From: Sphingomonas sp. HITSZ_GF
GTDB taxonomy: Bacteria; Pseudomonadota; Alphaproteobacteria; Sphingomonadales; Sphingomonadaceae
DNA length: 64,000 nt
NCBI RefSeq assembly: GCF_029543155.1
Contig: NZ_JARQXA010000004.1
Coordinates: forward strand, 434,001-498,000
Direction of reading: 5' to 3'
In this document: piece after piece, positions 56,639 through 64,000 of the stretch
How positions within the stretch are numbered: the stretch's first letter is position 1
Layout of the letters: each line of letters opens with the position of its first letter
Made by a program: the position numbers and the translations under genes
Notes under the pieces: model-generated
Seen by the model: the letters and a program-made list of their open reading frames with translations, nothing else
Told to the model about the DNA's origin: nothing
Database searches by the model: none

Positions 56639-57054
56639 TGCGAGATCACCAGCAGGGTGGAGGTGGCGGAGGCGAGCAGGCGGCCCTGCGCATCGGTGAG
56701 CTTCGCCTCGGCAAAGGCGACGCGGCGGCCGATCGAGACGACGGTACCGACGGCGCGGACCGGGCCGGTGTCGGCGGTCATCGTGCGGTGATAGGCGGTC
56801 TTGAGCTCGAGCGTGGTGTAGCTCTGCCCCGCCGCCAGGCTGGTGTGCGTGGCGATGCCGCAGGCGCTGTCGAGCAGCGTCGCCGCATAGCCGCCATGGA
56901 TGGTGCCGAGCGGGTTATAGGCGCGCCGGTCGGGCGTGCCCTCGAACACGGCATGGCCCTTGGCCGCCTCGACCAGCGCGAAGCCGAGCGTCTCGCCAAT
57001 CGGCGGCTGCTTGCCCGCGGCAAGCAGCGCCTGGACTTGCTCGAGCCCGGTCAT
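56635..57054 (-). CDS. PaaI-type hotdog thioesterase
   Basis: The protein has 139 residues of a single hotdog fold. It shows NPLGTIHGGYAATLLDSACG with the catalytic Asp in the LLDSACG part, YTTLELKTAYHRTM and FAEAKLTDAQGRLLASATST. It hydrolyses acyl- or aryl-CoA thioesters. It sits within the three-gene unit TetR regulator - thioesterase - EmrA, overlapping both neighbours by 4 bp. That suggests the efflux locus handles a CoA-linked or aromatic acid compound, which is inference. Confidence 0.88.
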   Translation of the reverse strand: MTGLEQVQALLAAGKQPPIGETLGFALVEAAKGHAVFEGTPDRRAYNPLGTIHGGYAATLLDSACGIATHTSLAAGQSYTTLELKTAYHRTMTADTGPVRAVGTVVSIGRRVAFAEAKLTDAQGRLLASATSTLLVISQ

Positions 57055-57644
57055 GCCGCGGGTTCCAGCCGGTAGCGGGCGCGGATCGCCGCCTTGGAAG
57101 CCGCCAGGATCGCATCGGATTCGGCGAGGTCGATCGCGGTGCGGGCGAGGAGCAGCGCGCCAACCAGCTCGGACAGCATCGAGCGGCCGGCATCGGCGGG
57201 ATCGGGCACCCCGATCCCACCGAGCGCCGCGCCGAGCCAGCCGGAGAGTGTCGCGGCGCCCTGGGCGAAGCGGGTGCGGGCCACGGGCTCGAGCCGGGCC
57301 ATGTCACCCGACAGGGCAGCCACCGGACAGCCGCGGCCGCGGGCATCGCGATGCAGCGCCGACAGGTAGAAATCGACATAGTTCGCAAGGGCCTGGCGGG
57401 GATCGGCCTCGGCCATGCTGCGGTCGAACCGGCCGCGGGCTTCCTCGAACATCAGGGCGATCGCCTCGGCGACCAGCGCGTCCTTGGAGGGGAAATGGGC
57501 ATAGAAGCCACCATGGGTGAGGCCGGCCTGCTTCATCAGCGCCGCCACGCCCACGCCCGCGGGGCCGCGCGCCCGGATCGAGCCGGCGGCCTCCTGCAGA
57601 ATCTTCTTACGCGTATGTTCGCTATGTTCGCGCGGATAGCGCAT
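57051..57644 (-). CDS. TetR-family transcriptional regulator
   Basis: The protein has 197 residues. The N-terminal HTH is at about 10-56 (ARGPAGVGVAALMKQAGLTH, GGFYAHFPSKDALVAEA). The ligand domain holds the conserved patterns RGCPVAALSGDMARL and LSELVGALLLARTA typical of the NemR/YcdC-like branch. AAGGAG lies 9 bp before the ATG. It is transcribed divergently from the DHA2 pump, and the shared gap holds a 26-bp palindrome, so it should repress both itself and the pump until ligand binds. Confidence 0.92.
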   Translation of the reverse strand: MRYPREHSEHTRKKILQEAAGSIRARGPAGVGVAALMKQAGLTHGGFYAHFPSKDALVAEAIALMFEEARGRFDRSMAEADPRQALANYVDFYLSALHRDARGRGCPVAALSGDMARLEPVARTRFAQGAATLSGWLGAALGGIGVPDPADAGRSMLSELVGALLLARTAIDLAESDAILAASKAAIRARYRLEPAA

Positions 57645-57660
57645 CTTCGGGCGCTCCTTG

Positions 57661-57686
57661 TTTTATATGATGATCATCATATAAAA
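57661..57686. promoter_or_regulatory. 26-bp perfect palindrome, probable TetR operator
   Basis: Half-site TTTTATATGATGA followed by its exact complement. It is centred in the 71-bp gap between the TetR-type gene and the DHA2 pump, 16 bp from one ATG and 29 bp from the other. Position and symmetry make it the likely operator of the divergent unit. Confidence 0.78.
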
Positions 57687-57715
57687 GGGCCTGCACGCAT
57701 TCGCAAGAGGCCCTA

Positions 57716-59263
57716 ATGGCGCAGACGATCGACCCCCAGGCGCTGCCGGATCGGCGGAAATTCCTGATCTTCGGCGTGATGGCGTTCGGCCAGTTCATGG
57801 CGCTGATCGACATCCAGATCGTCGCTGCCTCGCTCAACGAAGTGCGTGCGGGACTGTCCGCCAGCTCGGACGAGATCAGCTGGGTGCAGACGGCGTACCT
57901 GATGGCCGAGCTGGTGATGATCCCCTTCTCGGCGTTCCTGGCGCAGGCGCTGTCGACGCGCTGGCTATTCACGCTTTCAGCCGGTTTGTTCACCGTTGCT
58001 AGCGCGCTGTGCGGTCTCGCCTGGAGCATCGAATCGATGATCGCCTTCCGCGCGCTCCAGGGGTTCGTCGGCGGAGCGATGGTGCCGACGGTGTTCGCCA
58101 CCGGCTTCGCAATGTTCTCGGGCAAGCAGCGCGCGATGATCCCGGCGATCCTGGGGATGGTATCGGTGCTGGCACCGACGCTGGGCCCCACATTGGGCGG
58201 CTGGATCACCGACGCCGCCGGCTGGCGCTGGATCTTCTACATCAACATCCTGCCCGGCGCCGCGGTGGCGACGCTCGCCTTCACGATGATCCGCGTCGAC
58301 CTACCCAATCCCGCGATGCTCAAGCGGATCGACTGGACGCATCTGTTAGCGATGGCCGTTTTCCTGGGCGGGCTCGAATATGTGCTCGAAGAGGGGCCGA
58401 AGAACGATTGGCTGCAGGATCATGCCATCGCCACCGGCGCCTGGCTGAGCTTCGTCGCACTGCTGCTTTTCCTGGAACGGTCGTTCCGCTCGGAGAATCC
58501 GATCGTCAACCTGTCGCCCTTCCGCAAGCCGACCTTCGTCTTCGCCTGCGTGTTCAACCTGGTGATCGGCTTCGGCATCTATGCCGCGACCTATCTGGTG
58601 CCGGTCTTCCTCGGCACGGTGCGCGGCTACAATGCCTCGGAGATCGGCTCGACCGTGTTCATCGCCGGCATCGTCCAGATGCTCGGCGTGCCGGTGGCGG
58701 CGTCGCTGTCGCAGCGGCTCGATCCCCGGATCATGATCACCTTCGGGCTGAGCCTGTTCGCCGCCGGGCTGTGGCTGTTCAGCTTCATGACCCCGGACTG
58801 GGGCTTCCATGCGCTGCTCTGGCCGCAGGCGGTGCGCAGCTTCGCGATCATGCTGTGCATCGTCCCGAGCGTGAACCTGGCGCTGGCGGGGTTCGCCGGG
58901 CCGGAGCTACGCTACGCGTCCGGACTGTTCAACCTGATGCGGAACCTGGGCGGGGCGATCGGCATCGCGCTGGTCAACACCTGGCTGCAGGACAATGCCC
59001 GGCTGCACATGCTGCGGCTGGGCGAGGCGCTGGGCGCGGCGGGGCGATCGGGCAGCGCACTGATCGAGGGGCTGGCGCAGCATGTCGGCAGCCTGACCGC
59101 CGATCGTGCGCACGCGCTGCAGATGGCGCAGGGCATGGCAGGCCAGCTCGCTCAGCGCGAGGCGCTGACGCTGGCGTTCAACGACGTCTTCCGGATCATG
59201 GCGATGCTGTTCGTCGCGGCGCTGGTGCTGGTGCCGCTGTGCCGCCCGCCGGCGCGAGGGTGA
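57716..59263 (+). CDS. DHA2-family multidrug MFS transporter (EmrB-type)
   Basis: The protein has 515 residues with 14 predicted membrane segments. DHA2 signatures are MALIDIQIVAASLNEVRAG in helix 1, SWVQTAYLMAELVMIPFSAF, GFVGGAMVPTVFATGF and the motif C-like GPTLGGWITDAAGWRWIFYI. It exports hydrophobic or acidic drugs with the fusion protein encoded on the other strand. No ribosome site stands out before the ATG; AAGAGGC lies close to it. Confidence 0.93.
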   Translation: MAQTIDPQALPDRRKFLIFGVMAFGQFMALIDIQIVAASLNEVRAGLSASSDEISWVQTAYLMAELVMIPFSAFLAQALSTRWLFTLSAGLFTVASALCGLAWSIESMIAFRALQGFVGGAMVPTVFATGFAMFSGKQRAMIPAILGMVSVLAPTLGPTLGGWITDAAGWRWIFYINILPGAAVATLAFTMIRVDLPNPAMLKRIDWTHLLAMAVFLGGLEYVLEEGPKNDWLQDHAIATGAWLSFVALLLFLERSFRSENPIVNLSPFRKPTFVFACVFNLVIGFGIYAATYLVPVFLGTVRGYNASEIGSTVFIAGIVQMLGVPVAASLSQRLDPRIMITFGLSLFAAGLWLFSFMTPDWGFHALLWPQAVRSFAIMLCIVPSVNLALAGFAGPELRYASGLFNLMRNLGGAIGIALVNTWLQDNARLHMLRLGEALGAAGRSGSALIEGLAQHVGSLTADRAHALQMAQGMAGQLAQREALTLAFNDVFRIMAMLFVAALVLVPLCRPPARG

Positions 59264-59284
59264 CGAACGAGGTGGCCGGGCGGC

Positions 59285-60067
59285 CTATTTCCCCGTGAAG
59301 CTCGGCTTGCGCTTCTGGAGGAAGGCCATGCCGCCCTCCTTGGCATCGGCGGTGGCGAAGGCGGCGCGCTGATTGTCTGCTTCCATCGCCAGAGTCTGCT
59401 CCAGCGTGGCTTCGAGCGCTTCGGCCATGCCCTGGCGGATCAGGCCGAGCGCTGCCGTGGGGCCTGCCGCCAGCCGGGTGGCGAGTGCCAGCGCTTCATG
59501 CTCGAGCTGCTCGTCCGAGACGACGCTGTGGACCAGGCCCCAGTCGCGCGCCTTCAGCGCCGGGAGCTTCTCGCCGAGCATCATCATCTCGAGCGCGCGC
59601 GAGCGGCCGACCAGGCGGGGGAGCAGCCAGGTGGCGCCGCCATCGGGGACCAGCCCGATATTGACGAAGGCCTGGAGGAAATAGGCGGTGTCGCTCGTCA
59701 CGCAGAAATCGGCGGCGAGCGCCAGGCTGCAGCCGATGCCGGCCGCCGGGCCGCGCACCGCGCTGACCACGGGAACGCCGAGCCGCGAGACCGCGAGGAC
59801 GGTGGGGTGGTAATGATCGGTCAGCGCCGAGCTGGTCGCCGCGGCGGGATCGGCGGAGGCGAGCACCTGTCCGCTCACGTCGGCGCCCGAGCAGAAGGCG
59901 CGGCCGGCGCCCTGGATCAGCACCGCGCGGGCGCCATCGAGCGTGGCCAGCGCATCGCGGATCTCGTCGAACATCGCCGGCGGCGCGGCGTTGAGGCGAT
60001 CGGGCCGGTTGAGCGTGATCACCAGCACATCGCCCGTGCGCTCGGTCAGGATCATCTCGTACGCCAT
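59285..60067 (-). CDS. Enoyl-CoA hydratase/isomerase family protein
   Basis: The protein has 260 residues of the crotonase fold. The oxyanion-hole motifs are GRAFCSGADVSGQ and GPAAGIGCSLALAADF. Further landmarks are FVNIGLVPDGGATWLLPRLVG and the C-terminal AFLQKRKPSFTG. The DGGATW segment and overall form are those of PaaG-like isomerases, but many hydratases look alike. It acts in fatty-acid or phenylacetate-type degradation; no other pathway genes are adjacent. Confidence 0.92.
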   Translation of the reverse strand: MAYEMILTERTGDVLVITLNRPDRLNAAPPAMFDEIRDALATLDGARAVLIQGAGRAFCSGADVSGQVLASADPAAATSSALTDHYHPTVLAVSRLGVPVVSAVRGPAAGIGCSLALAADFCVTSDTAYFLQAFVNIGLVPDGGATWLLPRLVGRSRALEMMMLGEKLPALKARDWGLVHSVVSDEQLEHEALALATRLAAGPTAALGLIRQGMAEALEATLEQTLAMEADNQRAAFATADAKEGGMAFLQKRKPSFTGK

Positions 60068-60224
60068 GGGTCCACTCCGGTTTCGTTTTGCGACCGATAG
60101 CGGGGTGGCGGGAGGCGGAAAAGGGTGAGCGGGATTCCGCTAGGGAAGCGGTGGTTGGTGCGTGGCCGATCGTCGGCGGAATCGAGGGAAGCACTGCAAC
60201 CAGTCGATTCGCTATGGCTAAACT

Positions 60225-60327
60225 GCTCCCCGGCGAAAGCCGGGGCCCAGCTGCAACATCGTTCAAGAGGTGCCCACGCCTAACGAAGTTCGCCGCTACT
60301 GGACCCCGGCTTTCGCCGGGGAACAGC
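60225..60327. repeat. Intergenic hairpin repeat, TCCCCGGCGAAAGCCGGGG variant
   Basis: GCTCCCCGGCGAAAGCCGGG at the left and CCCGGCTTTCGCCGGGGAACAG at the right enclose a 50-bp centre. It is closest to the copy at 45764. It lies in the 279-bp gap between the enoyl-CoA hydratase and the NodT gene. The rest of that gap (60068-60224) shows no gene. Confidence 0.85.
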
Positions 60328-60346
60328 TTGGGTCAGCAGGGGGGCT

Positions 60347-61798
60347 CTATGGCGTGGTCGTAGCCGACGTTCCCTGCGGGCCGCTCGCCGTCGCGGTCAG
60401 CAGCGAATCGCCGCCAAGCGTGCGGTAGAGCGTCACCAGGTTGGTCGCTTCGATCAGCCGGGTCTGCACCAGCCCCTGCTGCGCCGAATAATAGGAGCGC
60501 TGCGCGACGAGGCTGGCGAGGAAATTGTCGATGCCGCCGCGATAACGCGCGTCGGCGAGGCGATAGCTGTCCTGCGCGGCGGTAAGGTTCGCGGTATCGG
60601 CCTTGAGCTGGTCGTCGATCGTGCCGCGCCGCGCCAGCGCATCGGCGACTTCGCGGAAGGCAGTCTGGATCGCCTTCTCATAGGTGGCGAGCGCGGCGTC
60701 GCGCTGCGCCTCGCTGAGCTGCACGCCCGCGCGGCCGGCACCGGCGTTGAAGATCGGATAGCTGCCCGAAGCGCCGCCCGACCAGTGGAAGCCGTCGCCC
60801 GAGAACAGGCCGGTGAGCGCGTTGCTGGCCAGGCCGAGCAGGCCGGTCAGCGAGATGCGCGGGAACAGCGCGGCGCGGGCGGCGCCGATCTCGGCATTGG
60901 CGGCGCGGAGCTGATATTCGGCCTGCACCACATCCGGACGGCGGAGCAGCACGCCCGAATCGACGCCGGCGGGCAGCTCGGCGACGGTCGGCGCGGCTTC
61001 CTCGATCGAAGTGGAAAGCAACGCGGGGTCGATCTCGGCGCCGACGAGCAGGCGCAGCGCGTTGACGTCCTGCGCCAGCGCGGTCTTCTGCGCGGCGACG
61101 TCCGACTGGGCGCCGGCCAGCGTCTGCTGCGCCTGGGCGAGATCGGTGCGCGGCGCGACGCCGCCCTTCAGCCGCATGTCCGTTAGCTTCACCGAACGCT
61201 CGGCATTGGCTGCGGTATCCTGGGCGAGCTTTAGCAGGCTCGCATCGGCGGCATGGTTGAGCCAGGCGCTGGCGATGTCGCCGACCAGCGCGAGCCGGGT
61301 GGCGCGCGCGGCGGCTTCGGTAGCGAACCAGTTGTTCTGCTCCGCCCGGGTGAGCGAGGCGACGCGGCCGAACAGATCGAGCTCGAACGCGGGCACGCTG
61401 ATCTCGCCCGAGAAGCTCGTGCGCGTGCCGCTGGTGCTGGCCGTGGTCGTGCCGGTGCTGTTGCCGTGCGATACGCTCGCGCCGGCATCGGCATCGAGGC
61501 CGGGCAGCCGATCGGCGCGCTGGATGCGATATTGCGCGCGCGCCGCGGCGATATTGGCGGCGGCGATGCGCAGGTCGCGATTATTGGCCAGCGCCTGCTC
61601 GATCAGCTTCTGGAGGCGCGGGTCCTTGAAGATGTCCTGCCAGGTGACCGTGGGCAGTGCGGCTTCATTGGCCCTGAGATAGGCATCGCCGACGGGCCAG
61701 CTCTGCGGCACCGGCGCGGCCGGCATCTCGAGCTTGGGATCCATCGAACAGCCGGCCAGCGCGGTGCCGAGCATCAGGGTGAGGACGAGGTGCTTCAT
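60347..61798 (-). CDS. RND efflux outer-membrane lipoprotein, NodT/OprM family
   Basis: The protein has 483 residues. A lipoprotein signal ends in LAGC (C17). Two repeated TolC-like halves follow (LQKLIEQALANNRDLRIAAA, SFSGEISVPAFELDLFGRV, then RRPDVVQAEYQLRAANAEIG, ARAALFPRISLTGLLG). It forms the trimeric exit duct of the tripartite pump. Its ATG overlaps the stop of the RND transporter gene (ATGA). Confidence 0.94.
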   Translation of the reverse strand: MKHLVLTLMLGTALAGCSMDPKLEMPAAPVPQSWPVGDAYLRANEAALPTVTWQDIFKDPRLQKLIEQALANNRDLRIAAANIAAARAQYRIQRADRLPGLDADAGASVSHGNSTGTTTASTSGTRTSFSGEISVPAFELDLFGRVASLTRAEQNNWFATEAAARATRLALVGDIASAWLNHAADASLLKLAQDTAANAERSVKLTDMRLKGGVAPRTDLAQAQQTLAGAQSDVAAQKTALAQDVNALRLLVGAEIDPALLSTSIEEAAPTVAELPAGVDSGVLLRRPDVVQAEYQLRAANAEIGAARAALFPRISLTGLLGLASNALTGLFSGDGFHWSGGASGSYPIFNAGAGRAGVQLSEAQRDAALATYEKAIQTAFREVADALARRGTIDDQLKADTANLTAAQDSYRLADARYRGGIDNFLASLVAQRSYYSAQQGLVQTRLIEATNLVTLYRTLGGDSLLTATASGPQGTSATTTP

Positions 61799-64000
61799 GC
61801 CTGCGCCTCCGGCTTGTTGCGGCCCATTCGGCCACGCACCGCCTTGAGCGAATCGCGCACGCCGCGGCGGACGAGCACGAAGAACAGCGGGATGTAGAAG
61901 ATCGCCAGGATCAGCGCGGTGAGCATGCCGCCGATCACCGCGGTGCCGATGGCGATGCGGCTGTTGGCGCCGGCACCGGTGGAGATCGCCAGCGGCAGCA
62001 CGCCGAAGATGAAGGCGAGGCTGGTCATCACGATCGGGCGGAAGCGGATGCGGGCGGCCTCGATCGCGGCCTCGATCACGCGCTTGCCTTCCTTTTCGGC
62101 GCGCTCGGCGAACTCGATCATCAGGATCGCGTTCTTGGTCGCCAGGCCCATGGTGGTGAGCAGACCGATCTGCAGATAGACGTCGTTCTGCAGCCCGCGC
62201 AGCGACACCGCGAACACCGCGCCGATCAGGCCGAGCGGCACCACCAGCATCGCGGCGACCGGGATCGACCAGCTCTCGTACAGCGCGGCGAGGCAGAGGA
62301 AGACGATCAGCAGCGAGACGCCGTAGAGCAGGGGCGCCTGGCCGCCGGCGAGCCGCTCCTGATAGGAGAGGCCGGCCCAGGATACGCTGGTGCCCGGGAT
62401 CTGCGCCGCGAGCTGCTCCATCCGGTTCATCGCATCGCCCGAGCTCTTGCCCGGCGCCGGCTGGCCCTGGAATTCGAAGGACGAGATGCCCTGGAAGCGC
62501 GAGACGGTGGTCGGCGCGGTGGCCCAGCTGATCGTGGCGAAGGCGGAGAAGGGCGCCATCTGGCCATTGCTGCCGCGGACGAACCATTCGCCGAGATTCT
62601 TCGGATCGGCGCGATAGGGCGCGTCGCCCTGCACATAGACGCGCTTGACGCGGCCGCGATCGATGAAGTCGTTGACGTAGCGGCCGCCCCAGGCGGTCGA
62701 CAGCGTGCTGTTGACGTCGGCCTGAGTCAGCCCGAGCGCCGCCAGCTTCTCCTGGTCGATCTGGATGTTGAGCGTCGACACGTCGGGCAGGTCGGACAGG
62801 CGGACCGCCTGGAGATCGGGATCGGCATTGGCTGCGGCGAGCAGCTTGTCGCGCGCGGCGAGGAAATCGGTGCGCGACATGCCACTGGTGTTCTGCAGCT
62901 CGAGCGTGAAGCCGTTCGACTGGCCGAGGCCGCGGATCGCCGGCGGCACCAGCGCGAAGACCTGGGCATCGCGGAAGTTGCGGAAGGCGCCCGCGGCGCG
63001 CTGGACGATGGCGTCGGCGCTGTTTTCCTTGCCCGGGCGATCGTCCCAGGGGACGAAGTTCACGAAGCCCTGGCCGGTGTTCTGGCCGCTGGCGCCGCCG
63101 CCGCCGCCGCCGCCGGTGACGGTGAAGGTGGTGGCGATGTTCTTGCCTTCCTGCCCGCGCATATAGCGCTCGATCGCGACCTGGACTTCCTGGGTGCGGG
63201 CCTGGGTGGCGCCGGCGGGCAGGCGGAACTGGATGCTGGCGGCGCCCTGGTCCTCGGTCGGCAGGAAGCCGGTCGGCAGACGGTAGAACATCAGCACGAG
63301 CAGCGCGCAGACCAGCAGGTAGATCAGCAGGAAGATCCACTTGCGATCGACGACATAGGAGATGGTGCGGGTGTAGCGCTCGATCGTCCACTCGAAGCCC
63401 TGGTTGAACTTCTCCGAGCCGGTACGCGCCCAGCGGCCGACAAAGGGCACGCGGCGCGCGAGCCAGCCCGAGCCGGGCTCGGCCATGTCCTTCTTGCGCT
63501 TGAGCATGGTGGCGGTGAGCGCGGGGCTGAGGATCAGCGCGACCAGCACCGACAGGATCATCGCCGAGACGATGGTGACCGAGAATTGGCGGTAGATCAC
63601 GCCGGTCGAGCCGCCGAAGAACGCCATCGGCAGGAACACCGCGGAGAGCACCAGCGCGATCGCGACGAGCGCGACCTGGATCTGGTCCATCGACTTGATC
63701 GTCGCCTCGCGCGGGGTGAGCTCGGGATCCTCCTCCATCAGGCGCTCGACATTCTCGACGACGACGATCGCGTCGTCGACGAGCAGGCCGATCACCAGCA
63801 CGAGGCCGAAGAGCGTGAGCGTGTTGATCGAATAGCCGAGCGCGTAGAACACCGCGAAGGTGCCGAGCAGCACCACCGGCACCGCGATCATCGGCACCAG
63901 CGTGGCGCGCCAGCTCTGCAGGAAGACGAACATGACGATGACGACGAGGATGATCGCCTCGATCAGCGTCTTCACCACTTCGTCGATCGAGAGCTTGATG
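61795..64000 (-). CDS. RND multidrug efflux transporter, C-terminal about 735 residues (5' end outside window)
   Basis: AcrB/MexB-type inner-membrane proton/drug antiporter of the HAE1 family. The visible part starts in the first membrane domain with the TM4 motif VDDAIVVVENVERLMEEDPE, whose Asp is part of the proton relay. It continues through the second porter domain and ends with LAGGQAPLLYGVSLLIVFLC and the last membrane helices. A run of glycines (GGGGGGGASGQ) occurs in the porter region. The N-terminal ~300 residues and the fusion-protein gene are beyond the right edge. Confidence 0.95.
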   Translation of the reverse strand, partial: IKLSIDEVVKTLIEAIILVVIVMFVFLQSWRATLVPMIAVPVVLLGTFAVFYALGYSINTLTLFGLVLVIGLLVDDAIVVVENVERLMEEDPELTPREATIKSMDQIQVALVAIALVLSAVFLPMAFFGGSTGVIYRQFSVTIVSAMILSVLVALILSPALTATMLKRKKDMAEPGSGWLARRVPFVGRWARTGSEKFNQGFEWTIERYTRTISYVVDRKWIFLLIYLLVCALLVLMFYRLPTGFLPTEDQGAASIQFRLPAGATQARTQEVQVAIERYMRGQEGKNIATTFTVTGGGGGGGASGQNTGQGFVNFVPWDDRPGKENSADAIVQRAAGAFRNFRDAQVFALVPPAIRGLGQSNGFTLELQNTSGMSRTDFLAARDKLLAAANADPDLQAVRLSDLPDVSTLNIQIDQEKLAALGLTQADVNSTLSTAWGGRYVNDFIDRGRVKRVYVQGDAPYRADPKNLGEWFVRGSNGQMAPFSAFATISWATAPTTVSRFQGISSFEFQGQPAPGKSSGDAMNRMEQLAAQIPGTSVSWAGLSYQERLAGGQAPLLYGVSLLIVFLCLAALYESWSIPVAAMLVVPLGLIGAVFAVSLRGLQNDVYLQIGLLTTMGLATKNAILMIEFAERAEKEGKRVIEAAIEAARIRFRPIVMTSLAFIFGVLPLAISTGAGANSRIAIGTAVIGGMLTALILAIFYIPLFFVLVRRGVRDSLKAVRGRMGRNKPEAQA

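Noticed and set aside
60347..63391. One very long frame of about 1014 codons covering NodT and part of the RND gene
   Set aside because: Only the part from ATG 61798 has the lipobox and TolC-type repeats; the upstream part is an out-of-frame reading of the RND transporter gene.

Overview
The window is a GC-rich bacterial chromosome segment that reads as an alphaproteobacterium of the Sphingomonadales, most likely Sphingomonas or a near relative. This is inferred from the large TonB-dependent receptor, the atpHAGDC operon, phaR, the rsmI/yraN/gshB neighbourhood, retropepsin-like aspartic proteases, and short hairpin repeats in many intergenic gaps. About 60 genes are packed closely, many with ATGA or stop-to-stop overlaps. 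There is no CRISPR array, rRNA operon, complete insertion sequence or prophage.

Layout, left half. 1-5.4 kb: end of alanine racemase, then a TonB-dependent receptor followed by a 2OG-Fe(II) oxygenase. 5.4-9.4 kb: thiolase, a membrane protein of unknown function, and a PhaC-like hydrolase divergent from the PHA regulator phaR. 9.5-16.9 kb: a soluble MCP-tip/Cache protein, an exported methyltransferase-like protein, a glutathione S-transferase, two exported retropepsin-like proteases and a CpaF ATPase. 16.9-19.7 kb: a multi-membrane-span glycosyltransferase, an AraC-type regulator and a small exported protein. 19.8-26 kb: the F1 ATP synthase operon, atypically containing a LysE exporter gene and a lipoprotein gene. 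26.2-31.8 kb: two exported proteins of unknown function, an RhlE-like RNA helicase, a lipoprotein with a Pro-Thr linker and a PilZ protein. 31.8-36.4 kb: a sugar-acid-type MFS transporter with a GH43 glycosidase behind a LacI-type operator, then ada and a DUF1203 gene.

Layout, right half. 36.5-42.9 kb: a membrane serine protease and three tandem paralogous exported HExxH/TPR peptidases. 42.9-50.3 kb: priA, a pair of small paralogous exported proteins around a DUF2490 gene, transaldolase, xerC, dedA and gshB. 50.4-54.1 kb: a rearranged yraN locus, rsmI and a penicillin-binding-protein activator lipoprotein. 54.2-55.5 kb: hemW and tRNA-Gly with a duplicated 3' end nearby. 55.5-59.3 kb: a TetR-controlled EmrAB-type efflux locus around a large palindrome. 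59.3-64 kb: an enoyl-CoA hydratase and a NodT/RND efflux pair running off the right edge.

The most unusual signals are: (i) the yraN locus, where a lower-GC segment with a small gene appears to have replaced the 5' half of yraN and displaced the old 5' half; (ii) the three tandem HExxH/TPR peptidases beside a membrane serine protease; (iii) two foreign-looking genes inside the ATP synthase operon; (iv) a 26-bp inverted repeat running from stop codon to stop codon between convergent genes; (v) a 26-bp direct repeat of the tRNA-Gly 3' end. All functions are inferred from sequence reading alone; no database search was possible.
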